This document shows, in pieces, positions 52,989 through 62,043 of a stretch of 64,000 nt of DNA. The DNA lies in NCBI RefSeq assembly GCF_003386165.1, contig NZ_QRDV01000004.1:1-64000 (forward strand), written 5' to 3'. The notes beneath the pieces were generated by a model. The model did not search any database. It had not been told where the DNA came from and worked only from the letters and a program-made list of their open reading frames with translations. Every line of letters starts with the position of its first letter. The first letter of the stretch is position 1. The translations under genes and the position numbers were made by a program. This stretch comes from Winogradskyella eximia. Lineage in GTDB: Bacteria; Bacteroidota; Bacteroidia; Flavobacteriales; Flavobacteriaceae.

Positions 52989-55325
52989 ATGAAAAATTGT
53001 TTATTAGCTATCAGTTTATTAGTCTTGTTTTTGTCTTGTAATGAGAACACAAAAGCAAAAATAGAATCAAGTGCATTAATTTCTGATACTCAAGAGTTAA
53101 AAGAGGCTATTGAAAAAGCACAACCAGGTGACAACATTATTCTAAAAAATGGTGTTTGGAAGGATGTTAAAATTAAATTTAGAGGGAAAGGAACAAAGGA
53201 TAATCCTATTACCTTAAAAGCTGAAACTGCTGGTAAGGTAATTATTGAAGGTGAATCTTATTTGAAATTTGGTGGTGAATATTTAGTAGTTGATGGTTTG
53301 CATTTTAAAAACGGATTTTCACCTTCTAGTGCAGTTGTAGACTTTAAAATAAGCCATAAGGATACGCTAGACGAAATAGCATATCATTGTAAGTTAACCA
53401 ATAGTGTTATTGAAGACTTTAATAAACCAAAACGAGACAATAGCGATTTATGGATTCAGTTTTGGGGAAGACACAACGAGTTAAGCAACTGTTATATTGC
53501 AGGTAAAACAAACAGAGGGCCAACAGTAAGAGTAAGTATAGAAGGTATTGAAAGTATTAATAATTACCATCAAATTGTAAATAATCATTTTGGTCCAAGA
53601 CCTGTAAAAGGTGGTCCAAGTGGAGAGACTATTCAATTAGGAAATAGTTACACGTCAATGTCACCAAGTCATACTTATGTTGCTAATAATTTGTTTGAAG
53701 AATGTAATGGTGAAGTTGAGGTCATTTCAAGTAAAACAAACTTTAACGAATTTAGAAACAATGTATTCTATAAAAGTGAAGGGTCTTTAGTAACACGCCA
53801 TGGTAATTATTGCACAATTGATGGTAATTACTTTATTGGTGATGGTATCAATGAAAATATTGGTGGTATTAGAATAATTAACACAGGGCATTGGGTGACT
53901 AATAATTACTTTTTTAACCTAAAAGGAACAAGCTTTAGAAGTCCATTGGCTGTAATGAATGGTATTCCAAAATCACCATTAAATCGTTATAATCAAGTTA
54001 CAGATGTAGTTGTTGCATATAACACATACGTAAACTGTAGTTCGCCATGGCAATTTGGTGTAGGTACAAACATTGCGCAAGCAGATGTATTACCAAAGTC
54101 TGAAATTCGTTCTGCAAGAGCCATTAGAACAACCGTTGCTAATAACGTTATTTACAATGAAAAAGGTCTTAAGAGCATTGTCGTTGAAAACGATAAAGCG
54201 GATGGTGTAACTTTTAAAAACAACATCGTAGATAATCAAGGTATGGATTTTAAGGACTTTGATGGAGGAATTATAGCTGCATCATTAGAGTTAAAAAAAA
54301 TATCTGATAACATTTTAATACCAACAGGAATTCCAAATGATGTTGAAGCTTATAATGGATTCGATTTTGATACCATTGAAAAAGATTTATTTGGTAATTC
54401 TAGAAAAGACAGCAAAAGCATTGGTGCAGTTGTAGGTGCAGATGTTGCTAATCCTAATATTTTAGATAAATCTAAATACGGTACGTCTTGGTATTCAAAT
54501 ATTATGGAGGCTAAAGAGCCAACTAAACATGTTGTATCTAAATCAGAAGACTTGCAAACTAAAATAAACGAAGCAAATAATGGTGATATTATTGCTGTAG
54601 CTGAAGGGACTTACACTTTAAGCAAGTCTTTAATTATTAATAAAACAGTTACCATTCAATCCCAAGAAAATGCAAAAGCACAACTTGTTTTTTCTGGGGA
54701 AGCAAACACACCATTATTTTCATTAGAATCTAAAGGGAAGTTAACTGTAAACAATATAATTTTAAAAGGAAATGCGTCAAATTATGCATTTGCAAGTTTA
54801 AAAGAAAACATGGCTAATCATTTTGGTTTAACTGTTTCTAACACTGAAATCAGTGATTTTAATTATGTATTAAAAGTGTATAAAGAATCATTTTCAGAGC
54901 GTATTACTTTTGAAAACTCAACGATCACAAACTGTGAAAACGGAATAGAATTATCTGAAGAAACAAATGATAAAGGAGATTATAACACAGAATATTTAAC
55001 TGTAAACAATTGTAACTTCAATAACGTAAAACAAAATGTTATTGATTATTACAGAGGTGGCTATGATGAGTCTACTATTGGCGGAAATCTTTTAGTTACC
55101 AATAGTACATTTACTAATTGTGGTGTTAAAGAGCAGAACAAACGACTATTAAATCATAATGGTATTGTAAATGTGAATATCACTAAAAACACATTTAAAA
55201 ACAATCCAGTACAATTTGTATCTATTCTTTGGGGAGCAAAAAATAATGTAGAATCAGAAAACACACTTGTTAATTCTGGACAAATTAAGACGGAAGAAAA
55301 TTTAGTTATGAAACTAATGTATTAA
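52989..55325 (+). CDS. Polysaccharide lyase family 6 alginate lyase, two beta-helix domains (lipoprotein)
   Basis: A 778-aa lipoprotein (signal ends LFLSC) with two right-handed parallel beta-helices (about 30-470 and 510-775), the AlyGC-like plan. The catalytic set of family PL6 is present: calcium-binding Glu 242 and Glu 244 (NGEVEV), Lys 249 (SSK) and Arg 270 (TRHG), with Lys and Arg 21 residues apart as the family requires. Acts on alginate, often releasing small oligomers or monomers. A second PL6 of nearly the same length lies at 59696. Confidence 0.93.
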   Translation: MKNCLLAISLLVLFLSCNENTKAKIESSALISDTQELKEAIEKAQPGDNIILKNGVWKDVKIKFRGKGTKDNPITLKAETAGKVIIEGESYLKFGGEYLVVDGLHFKNGFSPSSAVVDFKISHKDTLDEIAYHCKLTNSVIEDFNKPKRDNSDLWIQFWGRHNELSNCYIAGKTNRGPTVRVSIEGIESINNYHQIVNNHFGPRPVKGGPSGETIQLGNSYTSMSPSHTYVANNLFEECNGEVEVISSKTNFNEFRNNVFYKSEGSLVTRHGNYCTIDGNYFIGDGINENIGGIRIINTGHWVTNNYFFNLKGTSFRSPLAVMNGIPKSPLNRYNQVTDVVVAYNTYVNCSSPWQFGVGTNIAQADVLPKSEIRSARAIRTTVANNVIYNEKGLKSIVVENDKADGVTFKNNIVDNQGMDFKDFDGGIIAASLELKKISDNILIPTGIPNDVEAYNGFDFDTIEKDLFGNSRKDSKSIGAVVGADVANPNILDKSKYGTSWYSNIMEAKEPTKHVVSKSEDLQTKINEANNGDIIAVAEGTYTLSKSLIINKTVTIQSQENAKAQLVFSGEANTPLFSLESKGKLTVNNIILKGNASNYAFASLKENMANHFGLTVSNTEISDFNYVLKVYKESFSERITFENSTITNCENGIELSEETNDKGDYNTEYLTVNNCNFNNVKQNVIDYYRGGYDESTIGGNLLVTNSTFTNCGVKEQNKRLLNHNGIVNVNITKNTFKNNPVQFVSILWGAKNNVESENTLVNSGQIKTEENLVMKLMY

Positions 55326-55351
55326 TCCAAATGCTATAAATTAATCAATAA

Positions 55352-56374
55352 ATGAAAAAATCACTATTTACAGTTTTCATCCTTTTACTCATCTTTGGAT
55401 GTAAAAACAATACTGAAACTAATTCAGAGGTAACGGTTCAAACCGAAACGGAAACAGAAATAAAGTATCCAAGTGATGTTATTCCATTTATGGATAAATG
55501 GAAGATTCTTTTAGGAGATGGCACAAGGTCTGAAGACTTGGTAGGTTTTCAAAAAGAAGATTTCTTTTATGTTGAAAACGATGGAAAAACGGATTGGGTA
55601 GTTTATAAAACACCAAACTCTGGTATAACTTCTAAAACTTCTAGTAACACAAGAACAGAGCTAGGTGAAAAAGCACATTGGATTCCAGAAACAGGAGGAA
55701 AACTAACAGGTACTTTAAAAGTACAACATGTTTCAACTACAGGAGATGCAAATATATCTTCCTCTTATTCTGTTGTTGTAGGACAAATTCATAGTCATGA
55801 AGGACATGAAAACGAACCGCTAAAAATTTTCTATAAAAAATTTCCAGGTCATACAAAAGGATCTGTCTTTTGGAATTATGAAATAAATACAGAAGGAGAT
55901 AATTCTGGTAGATGGGATTATTCTACAGCAGTTTGGGGATATGATTTTTCAGTGGTTGGAGAGAATGCAACTACAAGTCCTGCAGAACCAGAAGATGGTA
56001 TTGCTTTAGGTGAAGAGTTTAGTTACGAGGTAAACGTACACGAAGGTATTATGTATTTAACCTTTACGAGCGAAGGTCATGAAACTATAAAGTTTACTAA
56101 GAACTTATTAAAGTCAGATTTTTCCACAAAAAAAGCTATACCGCAACAAATAATAGATGGGTATTCATCTAGGAGAACAGTAGGAGTAGAACGCGAAATT
56201 GCTTATGCAGGTGAGATAAATTACTTTAAGCAAGGAGCTTATAATCAAGCTAATATTAAAACAGGCTCTAAAACATACGATGGAGATATAGTAAAACAAT
56301 ATGCAAACGGAAGCTATGCAGAAGTTTGGTTTAAAGAAGCTACTGTTGGAGCATCTACAGATCCTAACAAATAA
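55352..56374 (+). CDS. Polysaccharide lyase family 7 alginate lyase (lipoprotein), second copy
   Basis: A 340-aa lipoprotein (signal ends LLIFGC) that differs clearly from the first PL7. Signatures: SNTRTELGEKA (catalytic Arg), VVGQIHSHE (QIH) and INYFKQGAYNQ with the complete terminal motif. It has a longer N-terminal linker rich in Glu/Thr and an extended C-terminus (KTYDGDIVKQYANGSYAEVWFKEA). The two PL7s presumably attack different block structures of alginate. Confidence 0.93.
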   Translation: MKKSLFTVFILLLIFGCKNNTETNSEVTVQTETETEIKYPSDVIPFMDKWKILLGDGTRSEDLVGFQKEDFFYVENDGKTDWVVYKTPNSGITSKTSSNTRTELGEKAHWIPETGGKLTGTLKVQHVSTTGDANISSSYSVVVGQIHSHEGHENEPLKIFYKKFPGHTKGSVFWNYEINTEGDNSGRWDYSTAVWGYDFSVVGENATTSPAEPEDGIALGEEFSYEVNVHEGIMYLTFTSEGHETIKFTKNLLKSDFSTKKAIPQQIIDGYSSRRTVGVEREIAYAGEINYFKQGAYNQANIKTGSKTYDGDIVKQYANGSYAEVWFKEATVGASTDPNK

Positions 56375-56385
56375 AAAATAGAATA

Positions 56386-58269
56386 TTGAAAAAAGTAATA
56401 TTTATAATGGGTGTTTCTGGTTGTGGCAAAAGCACTATCGGAAAATTATTAGCTCAAGAATTAGATATTCCTTTTTTTGATGGTGACGATTTTCATCCAG
56501 AAAGTAACATTCAAAAAATGTCTAACGGACAAGCTTTAAATGATGCAGATAGGCAAGGTTGGTTAGAAACATTGAATGATTTAGCAAAACAGCAGCTAGC
56601 TAAAAATAGTTGCGTTATTGTGTGTTCTGCTTTAAAACAGAAATATAGAGATACATTAAGTCTCAATATTAATGCAGAAACTAATTGGGTATATTTATCA
56701 GGATCTTTTAATCAGATTTTTGATAGACTCAATAGTAGGGAAGGTCATTTTATGCCATCTGAATTATTAATATCACAGTTTGAGACTTTAGAAGATCCTA
56801 AAGATGCGTTAAAAATTGATATTACCTTAACACCAGAAAATATTATAAGAACGATAAAAAGCGGATTAATGAATACTTCAGAATTTGGATTATTTGGTTT
56901 AGGCGTAATGGGAAAAAGCCTATGTAGAAATTTAGCCAATAATGGTTTTAAAATTTCTATGTTTAATAGACATGTAGCTGGTGTTGAGGTAGATGTTGCT
57001 AAAAACTTTAAAGCAGAGTATTCAGAATTATCGCATGCCAAAGCATTTGATGATATTGCAGCTTTTGTAAATTCATTGCAGCAACCAAGGCGTATCATGC
57101 TCATGGTAAATGCAGGGAAAACTATAGATTATGTTATTGAAGATTTACTACCTTATTTATCGGAAAATGATATTATAATTGATGGTGGAAATTCAAACTA
57201 TAAAAAGACAAAAGAACGTAACACGTATTTAAAAACAAAAGGTATTCATTTTATTGGTACAGGTGTTTCAGGTGGTGAGGAAGGAGCTTTAAAAGGCCCA
57301 TCAATAATGCCGAGTGGAGATAAAGAGGCTTACAAAAATGTAGCTCAGTTTTTAGAAACTATTTCAGCTAAAGATAAAAATGGTTTACCATGTTGTACGT
57401 ACGTTGGACCAGAAGGAAGTGGTCAGTTTATTAAAATGGTCCACAATGGAGTGGAGTATGTAGAAATGCAATTATTGGCAGAAGTGGCCACAATTTTGGA
57501 AAGTTTAGGTCAAAATCCAGATGATATCGCTAACACTTTAGATAGTTGGAAAGCCACAGCAAATAGTTATTTGTTAGAAATTACAGCGACTATTTTTAGA
57601 AAAAAGGAAGGTGACGATTGGTTAGTTAATAAAATACTAGACAAAGCTGGAAATAAGGGAACAGGAAACTGGACAACCATTGCTTCTGCAGAACTTGGAG
57701 TGCCAAGTACATTAATAGCTTCAGCTTTATTTTCACGATATATTTCTTTTTACAAAGAAGAGCGAGTTCAATTAAATAAGAATTTTGAAAACTCAAATAC
57801 TTCAGAATTAAACGTGACTACAAATGATATTTTAGAAGCATATCAGTTTGCTAGAATTATAAACCATTATCAAGGTTTTAAATTAATTTCAGAAGCTTCA
57901 AATAAATTTGAATGGCATCTAAATCTAAGTGAAATAGCTAGAATTTGGACAAATGGTTGTATTATTAGATCTACGTTAATGGAAGATTTGGTTGCTGTTT
58001 TTAAACACACAACAAACATTCTAACCAATCCAGAGTTAATAAATAAGGTTAATAACTATAAGTCATCAGCAAAAAAGGTTGTATCTGAGTGCATACTTAA
58101 TGATGTAACAACACCAGCGTTGGCTGAAGCTATTCAATTTTTAAACGGAATTACAACAAAATATGCGTCTGCTAATATCATTCAAGCTCAACGCGATTAT
58201 TTTGGAGCGCATACCTATCAAAGACTTGACGATGACTCTGGAAAGAGTTATCACTCAAACTGGAATTAG
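56386..58269 (+). CDS. Gluconokinase / 6-phosphogluconate dehydrogenase fusion
   Basis: A 627-aa bifunctional protein. Residues 1-160 are a GntK-type gluconokinase: P-loop GVSGCGKST (9-17), DGDDFHPESNIQKM, LNDADRQGWLETL. Residues 166-627 are decarboxylating 6-phosphogluconate dehydrogenase: FGLFGLGVMGKSL (dinucleotide fold), IIIDGGNSNY, GVSGGEEGALKGPSIMPSG, FIKMVHNGVEYVEMQ (catalytic Lys), and a full-length C-terminal helical domain with NGCIIRSTL. Together they would turn gluconate into ribulose 5-phosphate in one polypeptide. The start is a TTG at 56386. Its product is not a step of the usual alginate route, which ends in KDG and KDPG. Confidence 0.92.
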   Translation: MKKVIFIMGVSGCGKSTIGKLLAQELDIPFFDGDDFHPESNIQKMSNGQALNDADRQGWLETLNDLAKQQLAKNSCVIVCSALKQKYRDTLSLNINAETNWVYLSGSFNQIFDRLNSREGHFMPSELLISQFETLEDPKDALKIDITLTPENIIRTIKSGLMNTSEFGLFGLGVMGKSLCRNLANNGFKISMFNRHVAGVEVDVAKNFKAEYSELSHAKAFDDIAAFVNSLQQPRRIMLMVNAGKTIDYVIEDLLPYLSENDIIIDGGNSNYKKTKERNTYLKTKGIHFIGTGVSGGEEGALKGPSIMPSGDKEAYKNVAQFLETISAKDKNGLPCCTYVGPEGSGQFIKMVHNGVEYVEMQLLAEVATILESLGQNPDDIANTLDSWKATANSYLLEITATIFRKKEGDDWLVNKILDKAGNKGTGNWTTIASAELGVPSTLIASALFSRYISFYKEERVQLNKNFENSNTSELNVTTNDILEAYQFARIINHYQGFKLISEASNKFEWHLNLSEIARIWTNGCIIRSTLMEDLVAVFKHTTNILTNPELINKVNNYKSSAKKVVSECILNDVTTPALAEAIQFLNGITTKYASANIIQAQRDYFGAHTYQRLDDDSGKSYHSNWN

Positions 58270-58301
58270 AAACTAAATAACCAAATTAACTAACTCATAT
58301 T

Positions 58302-59576
58302 ATGGATGTAACCACACCAAAGAAATCATTTCTCAAAAAGATTATAGCTTTAATATTAGGGTTTGGTCCAGGTATTTTTGCTATTGGTTACACAATTGGT
58401 ACAGGTAGTGTAACGTCTATGATTGTTGCAGGTAGTAAATTTAATATGCAGTTGTTATGGGTGCTTTTAATAAGTTGTCTTTTTTCGGGAATTTTAATGT
58501 TTGCTTACGGAAATTACGCTTTAATAACTGGTGAAACCGCACTCTTTGGTTTTAAAAAGCATTTTAAATATGGTAAAATTTTAGCGATTTTAATTATTGT
58601 AGGTATAACGTTTGGTCAATGGAACTCTTTGATGGGTATCTTAGGGATTTCTTCGAATATAATTTATGAAATTTTAGCAGTAAATTTTGAAGGGTTATCA
58701 GACTTTAAATATGAAACTGTTCTTATTACAGCTATTGTTATCATCGTTACATTCTACTTATTAATGTTAGTAGGGAAGTACACTTTTTTCGAAAAAATAC
58801 TAGTCATTTTTGTAAGCTTAATGGGAATGTCTTTTGTATTATCATTATGCTTTGTTCAGCCACTTTCTATAGATGTTATTAAGGGATTAATACCAACAAT
58901 ACCAGATGTACCTGGAGGTAAAATGTTGGTTGCTGCTTTTGTTGGTACTACTATGGCTTCAGCAACATTTTTATCAAGACCATTATTTGTAAAAGGAAAA
59001 GGATGGACTATTAAAAACTTAGGGCAACAAAAAAGAGATTCAATAACAGCTGCAATTTTAATATTTGTTATTAGCGGTGTTATTATGGCTGTGGCAGCAG
59101 GTGCTTTATATTATCAAGGCAAAGAAGTTACACAGGTTTTAGATATGGCAAACACTTTAGAGCCAGTTGCTGGTAAATGGGCTGTAACTATTTTCTTTTT
59201 TGGAGCATTAAGTGCGGGATTATCATCTATTTTTCCATGTTTATTAATTGCACCTTTATTGATAGCAGATTATCAATCTGGTGAGTTAGATACCAATTCA
59301 AAGCAATTTAGAATTATAACATTTATAGCTTGTTTGGTGGCATTAATAGGTCCTGCTTTTGGAGCAAATCCTATTGAAATTCAAATTCTTTCACAGGTGT
59401 TTAATGTGTTCGTTTTACCTATTGTTATTTTAGGTATAATAATGATTGTGAACAGTAAAAAGATTATGAAAGGTTACAAAACAAGTGTTTTTGTAAACGT
59501 TGGTTTATATGCATCACTTCTTTTTGCATGTATCATTTCTTATAATGGCATCCTGGCACTAATGGAATATTTTTAA
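58302..59576 (+). CDS. Nramp-fold transporter lacking the metal-binding motifs
   Basis: A 424-aa inner-membrane protein with about eleven helices of the Nramp/LeuT-like type (GFGPGIFAIGYTIGTGSVTSMIVAGSKF opens it). Classical Nramp metal transporters have Asp-Pro-Gly-Asn in helix 1 and Met-Pro-His in helix 6; here these positions read GTGS (33-36) and MAS (218-220). A transition-metal substrate is therefore doubtful. In this operon, uptake of an organic acid, gluconate-like sugar acid or other ion is possible. Last gene before the second promoter. Confidence 0.82.
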   Translation: MDVTTPKKSFLKKIIALILGFGPGIFAIGYTIGTGSVTSMIVAGSKFNMQLLWVLLISCLFSGILMFAYGNYALITGETALFGFKKHFKYGKILAILIIVGITFGQWNSLMGILGISSNIIYEILAVNFEGLSDFKYETVLITAIVIIVTFYLLMLVGKYTFFEKILVIFVSLMGMSFVLSLCFVQPLSIDVIKGLIPTIPDVPGGKMLVAAFVGTTMASATFLSRPLFVKGKGWTIKNLGQQKRDSITAAILIFVISGVIMAVAAGALYYQGKEVTQVLDMANTLEPVAGKWAVTIFFFGALSAGLSSIFPCLLIAPLLIADYQSGELDTNSKQFRIITFIACLVALIGPAFGANPIEIQILSQVFNVFVLPIVILGIIMIVNSKKIMKGYKTSVFVNVGLYASLLFACIISYNGILALMEYF

Positions 59577-59637
59577 CGATGTTTTTTTAGTTTCGTAGTT
59601 AAAATAGTACAGATTTGAGATAAATGTCTATATATTT

Positions 59638-59689
59638 TTTGGTTACTTCCAAAAATCACGTATATTGGTAAACCAATCTGGTAAACCAA
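59638..59689 (+). promoter_or_regulatory. Alginate operon promoter and double operator, copy 2
   Basis: -33 TTTG (59638-59641), 19 nt, -7 TATATTGG (one mismatch, 59661-59668). Overlapping operator copies TTGGTAAACCAA (59665-59676) and TGGTAAACCAA (59679-59689), two bases apart, end 6 nt before the ATG at 59696: the same geometry as copy 1 at 51998-52049. Confidence 0.82.
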
Positions 59690-59695
59690 TTTATT

Positions 59696-62041
59696 ATGTT
59701 AAATAAACGATCTCTCGGTCTTGTATCAATGTTTATTTTATTGCTTCTTACGCTTTCTTTTAAAGACGCAGATTCAAGTGTTTTATTAGTAAAAAATATA
59801 TCTCAATTTAATGATGCGGTTAAAAACGCAAAGCCAGGTGATATCATTACATTAGCTAATGGTGTTTGGAAAGATGCTGAACTCGTTTTTGAAGGTAAAG
59901 GCACTTTAGAAAAACCAATTAAGTTAACTGTTGAATCTAAAGGAAAAGTAACTTTAGAAGGTGCTTCAAATTTACAATTGGCTGGAGAACATTTAATTGT
60001 TGAAGGTCTTGTTTTTAAAAATGGATACACACCAACAAATGCTGTAATTTCTTTTAGAAAAAACAGAGAAGAAATAGCTAGTAACACAAGATTAACAGAA
60101 TGTGTTATTGATAATTATAACAATCCAGAACGTCAAGTTCAAGATTATTGGGTCACCATCTACGGAAAAAATAATCGTATAGATCACAATCATATTGTAG
60201 GCAAAAAGAATTTAGGAGTTACCATGATTGTTGGTTTAGACACTAAAGAAAGTGTACAGAATAATCATAAGATAGATCACAATTATTTTGGTCCTCGTCC
60301 TACTTTTGGAAATAATGGAGGAGAAACGTTACGAATAGGTACAAGTCATACAGCATTAGAAAACTCGAATACATTAGTAGAGTCAAATTATTTTGATAGA
60401 ACTAACGGCGAGCACGAAATCATTTCTAATAAGTCTTGTCAAAATACATTTAAGTACAATACTTTTTTTGAATGTACAGGGACATTAACGATGCGTCATG
60501 GCAATGAAACTTTAGTTGATGGAAACGTATTTATCGGAAACGGAAAGCCGAGTACAGGTGGAGTTCGTATTATTAATGAATCTCAAACAGTTATTAATAA
60601 CTATCATATAGGATTAACTGGTTACCGTTTTAGAGGAGCATTTGTGATGATGAATGGTGTACCAAACTCACCACCAAATCGATATGTGCCTGTAATTAAT
60701 TCAATGGCAAATAATAATACGTTTATTGATTGCGATCATATTCTTTTTGGAGCCGGAAATGATTCTGAAAGAAGTCAAGCACCAAAAACTTCTGAGTTTT
60801 CTGGAAATATTATCTATAACAAAAAAAAGAAAGACATTTTTACTATTGATGCAGATATAAGTGGAATAACATTTAAAGATAACTTACTCGGACAAAATGG
60901 AGAAACATCTATAAATAAAGGTTTTAAAAATGCAGATATTAAATTAGTTAAAAACGAACAAGGGTTTTTAATTCCAACTTCAAATAAAATTAAATCAAAG
61001 GTGACTATTAGTCCAAAAATAGCAACTAAAGAAAATACAGGAACCGCGTGGTATTCTAAAGCAGATAATAGTGTAGCTCTAAATTCTGGTGAAACAATTA
61101 AAGTTAAAGCTGGCATTAATACCTTATTTGAAATAGTTAAAGTGTCTAAAGCAGGAGATATTATAGAATTAGAGGAAGGAGGAACTTATTTATTAACTAA
61201 AGCGGTTCAAATTAATCATCCTTTGACTTTTAAAACTTCAGGAACAAAAAAAGCAACTGTTTTATTTGAACGTATGATGGCTTTCGAAATTCAAAATGGA
61301 GGAAGTTTAGCTTTAGAGAATATCACTTTTGATGGTACAAAATCACCAGATTATGCAGGGAATTCTGTTATAAGTACAAGCAAAAATTCAATGCTAGATA
61401 ATTATAAATTGTTTATTGATAATTGCGAGTTTAAAGATATGGTGGTTAATCATTCATTTGATGTGCTACGAGTTTCAAAAGGTACTTTTGCAGATACTAT
61501 AAGTATTCAGAATTCAACATTTAAAAATATTTCAGGACATATTGCTGCATTAGATAAAGAAACTGATGATATTGGTGCATATAATGTGGAATATATGATA
61601 ATGAAAAACAATACAGTTACTGATTTGCAAGGAGCAGCTTTGAGGTTGTATAGAGGAGGAAAAGATGAAAGCACATTTGGTCCATTTTTAGAAGTAGATC
61701 ATAACGTATTTAATAATGTCGGTTTTGGTAAAAAGAATAAGTATGGAGTAGCTATGTCTTTATATGGTGTTCAGGTTAATGATATTCAAAATAATAATTT
61801 CCATAATACTAAAGGCTTAAATATGCATTTGGTAGTTGGAGAGCCAATAGTGAATGTGGTAAATAACAATTATTACAAATCTGGTAAAATTGATGTTACT
61901 GGAGATGAAAAATATAATGTTCAAAACCTTTATAATATTGAGTCTACTTTTAAAGAAGGGACTTTTCAATTGTCTGAAGACTCTACTTTGAGAGGTAAAG
62001 GAACAGATAAAAAAGATATAGGAATTATTGTTAAAAACTAA
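59696..62041 (+). CDS. Polysaccharide lyase family 6 alginate lyase, second copy
   Basis: A 781-aa exported PL6 lyase with two beta-helix domains (about 30-460 and 480-780). It has a standard signal peptide (GLVSMFILLLLTLSF) and no lipobox, unlike the first PL6. Catalytic residues are complete: NNGGETLRIG, Glu 239 and Glu 241 (GEHE), Lys 246 (SNK) and Arg 267 (MRHG), Lys-Arg spacing 21. It starts a second transcription unit behind operator copy 2 and is followed after 2 bases by the PL17 lyase. Confidence 0.94.
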   Translation: MLNKRSLGLVSMFILLLLTLSFKDADSSVLLVKNISQFNDAVKNAKPGDIITLANGVWKDAELVFEGKGTLEKPIKLTVESKGKVTLEGASNLQLAGEHLIVEGLVFKNGYTPTNAVISFRKNREEIASNTRLTECVIDNYNNPERQVQDYWVTIYGKNNRIDHNHIVGKKNLGVTMIVGLDTKESVQNNHKIDHNYFGPRPTFGNNGGETLRIGTSHTALENSNTLVESNYFDRTNGEHEIISNKSCQNTFKYNTFFECTGTLTMRHGNETLVDGNVFIGNGKPSTGGVRIINESQTVINNYHIGLTGYRFRGAFVMMNGVPNSPPNRYVPVINSMANNNTFIDCDHILFGAGNDSERSQAPKTSEFSGNIIYNKKKKDIFTIDADISGITFKDNLLGQNGETSINKGFKNADIKLVKNEQGFLIPTSNKIKSKVTISPKIATKENTGTAWYSKADNSVALNSGETIKVKAGINTLFEIVKVSKAGDIIELEEGGTYLLTKAVQINHPLTFKTSGTKKATVLFERMMAFEIQNGGSLALENITFDGTKSPDYAGNSVISTSKNSMLDNYKLFIDNCEFKDMVVNHSFDVLRVSKGTFADTISIQNSTFKNISGHIAALDKETDDIGAYNVEYMIMKNNTVTDLQGAALRLYRGGKDESTFGPFLEVDHNVFNNVGFGKKNKYGVAMSLYGVQVNDIQNNNFHNTKGLNMHLVVGEPIVNVVNNNYYKSGKIDVTGDEKYNVQNLYNIESTFKEGTFQLSEDSTLRGKGTDKKDIGIIVKN

Positions 62042-62043
62042 CT

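Noticed and set aside
52989-55325. First PL6 protein as a catalytically dead paralogue
   Set aside because: It differs from the second PL6 around GETIQLG, but the calcium-binding Glu 242/244 and catalytic Lys 249/Arg 270 with the correct 21-residue spacing are intact.
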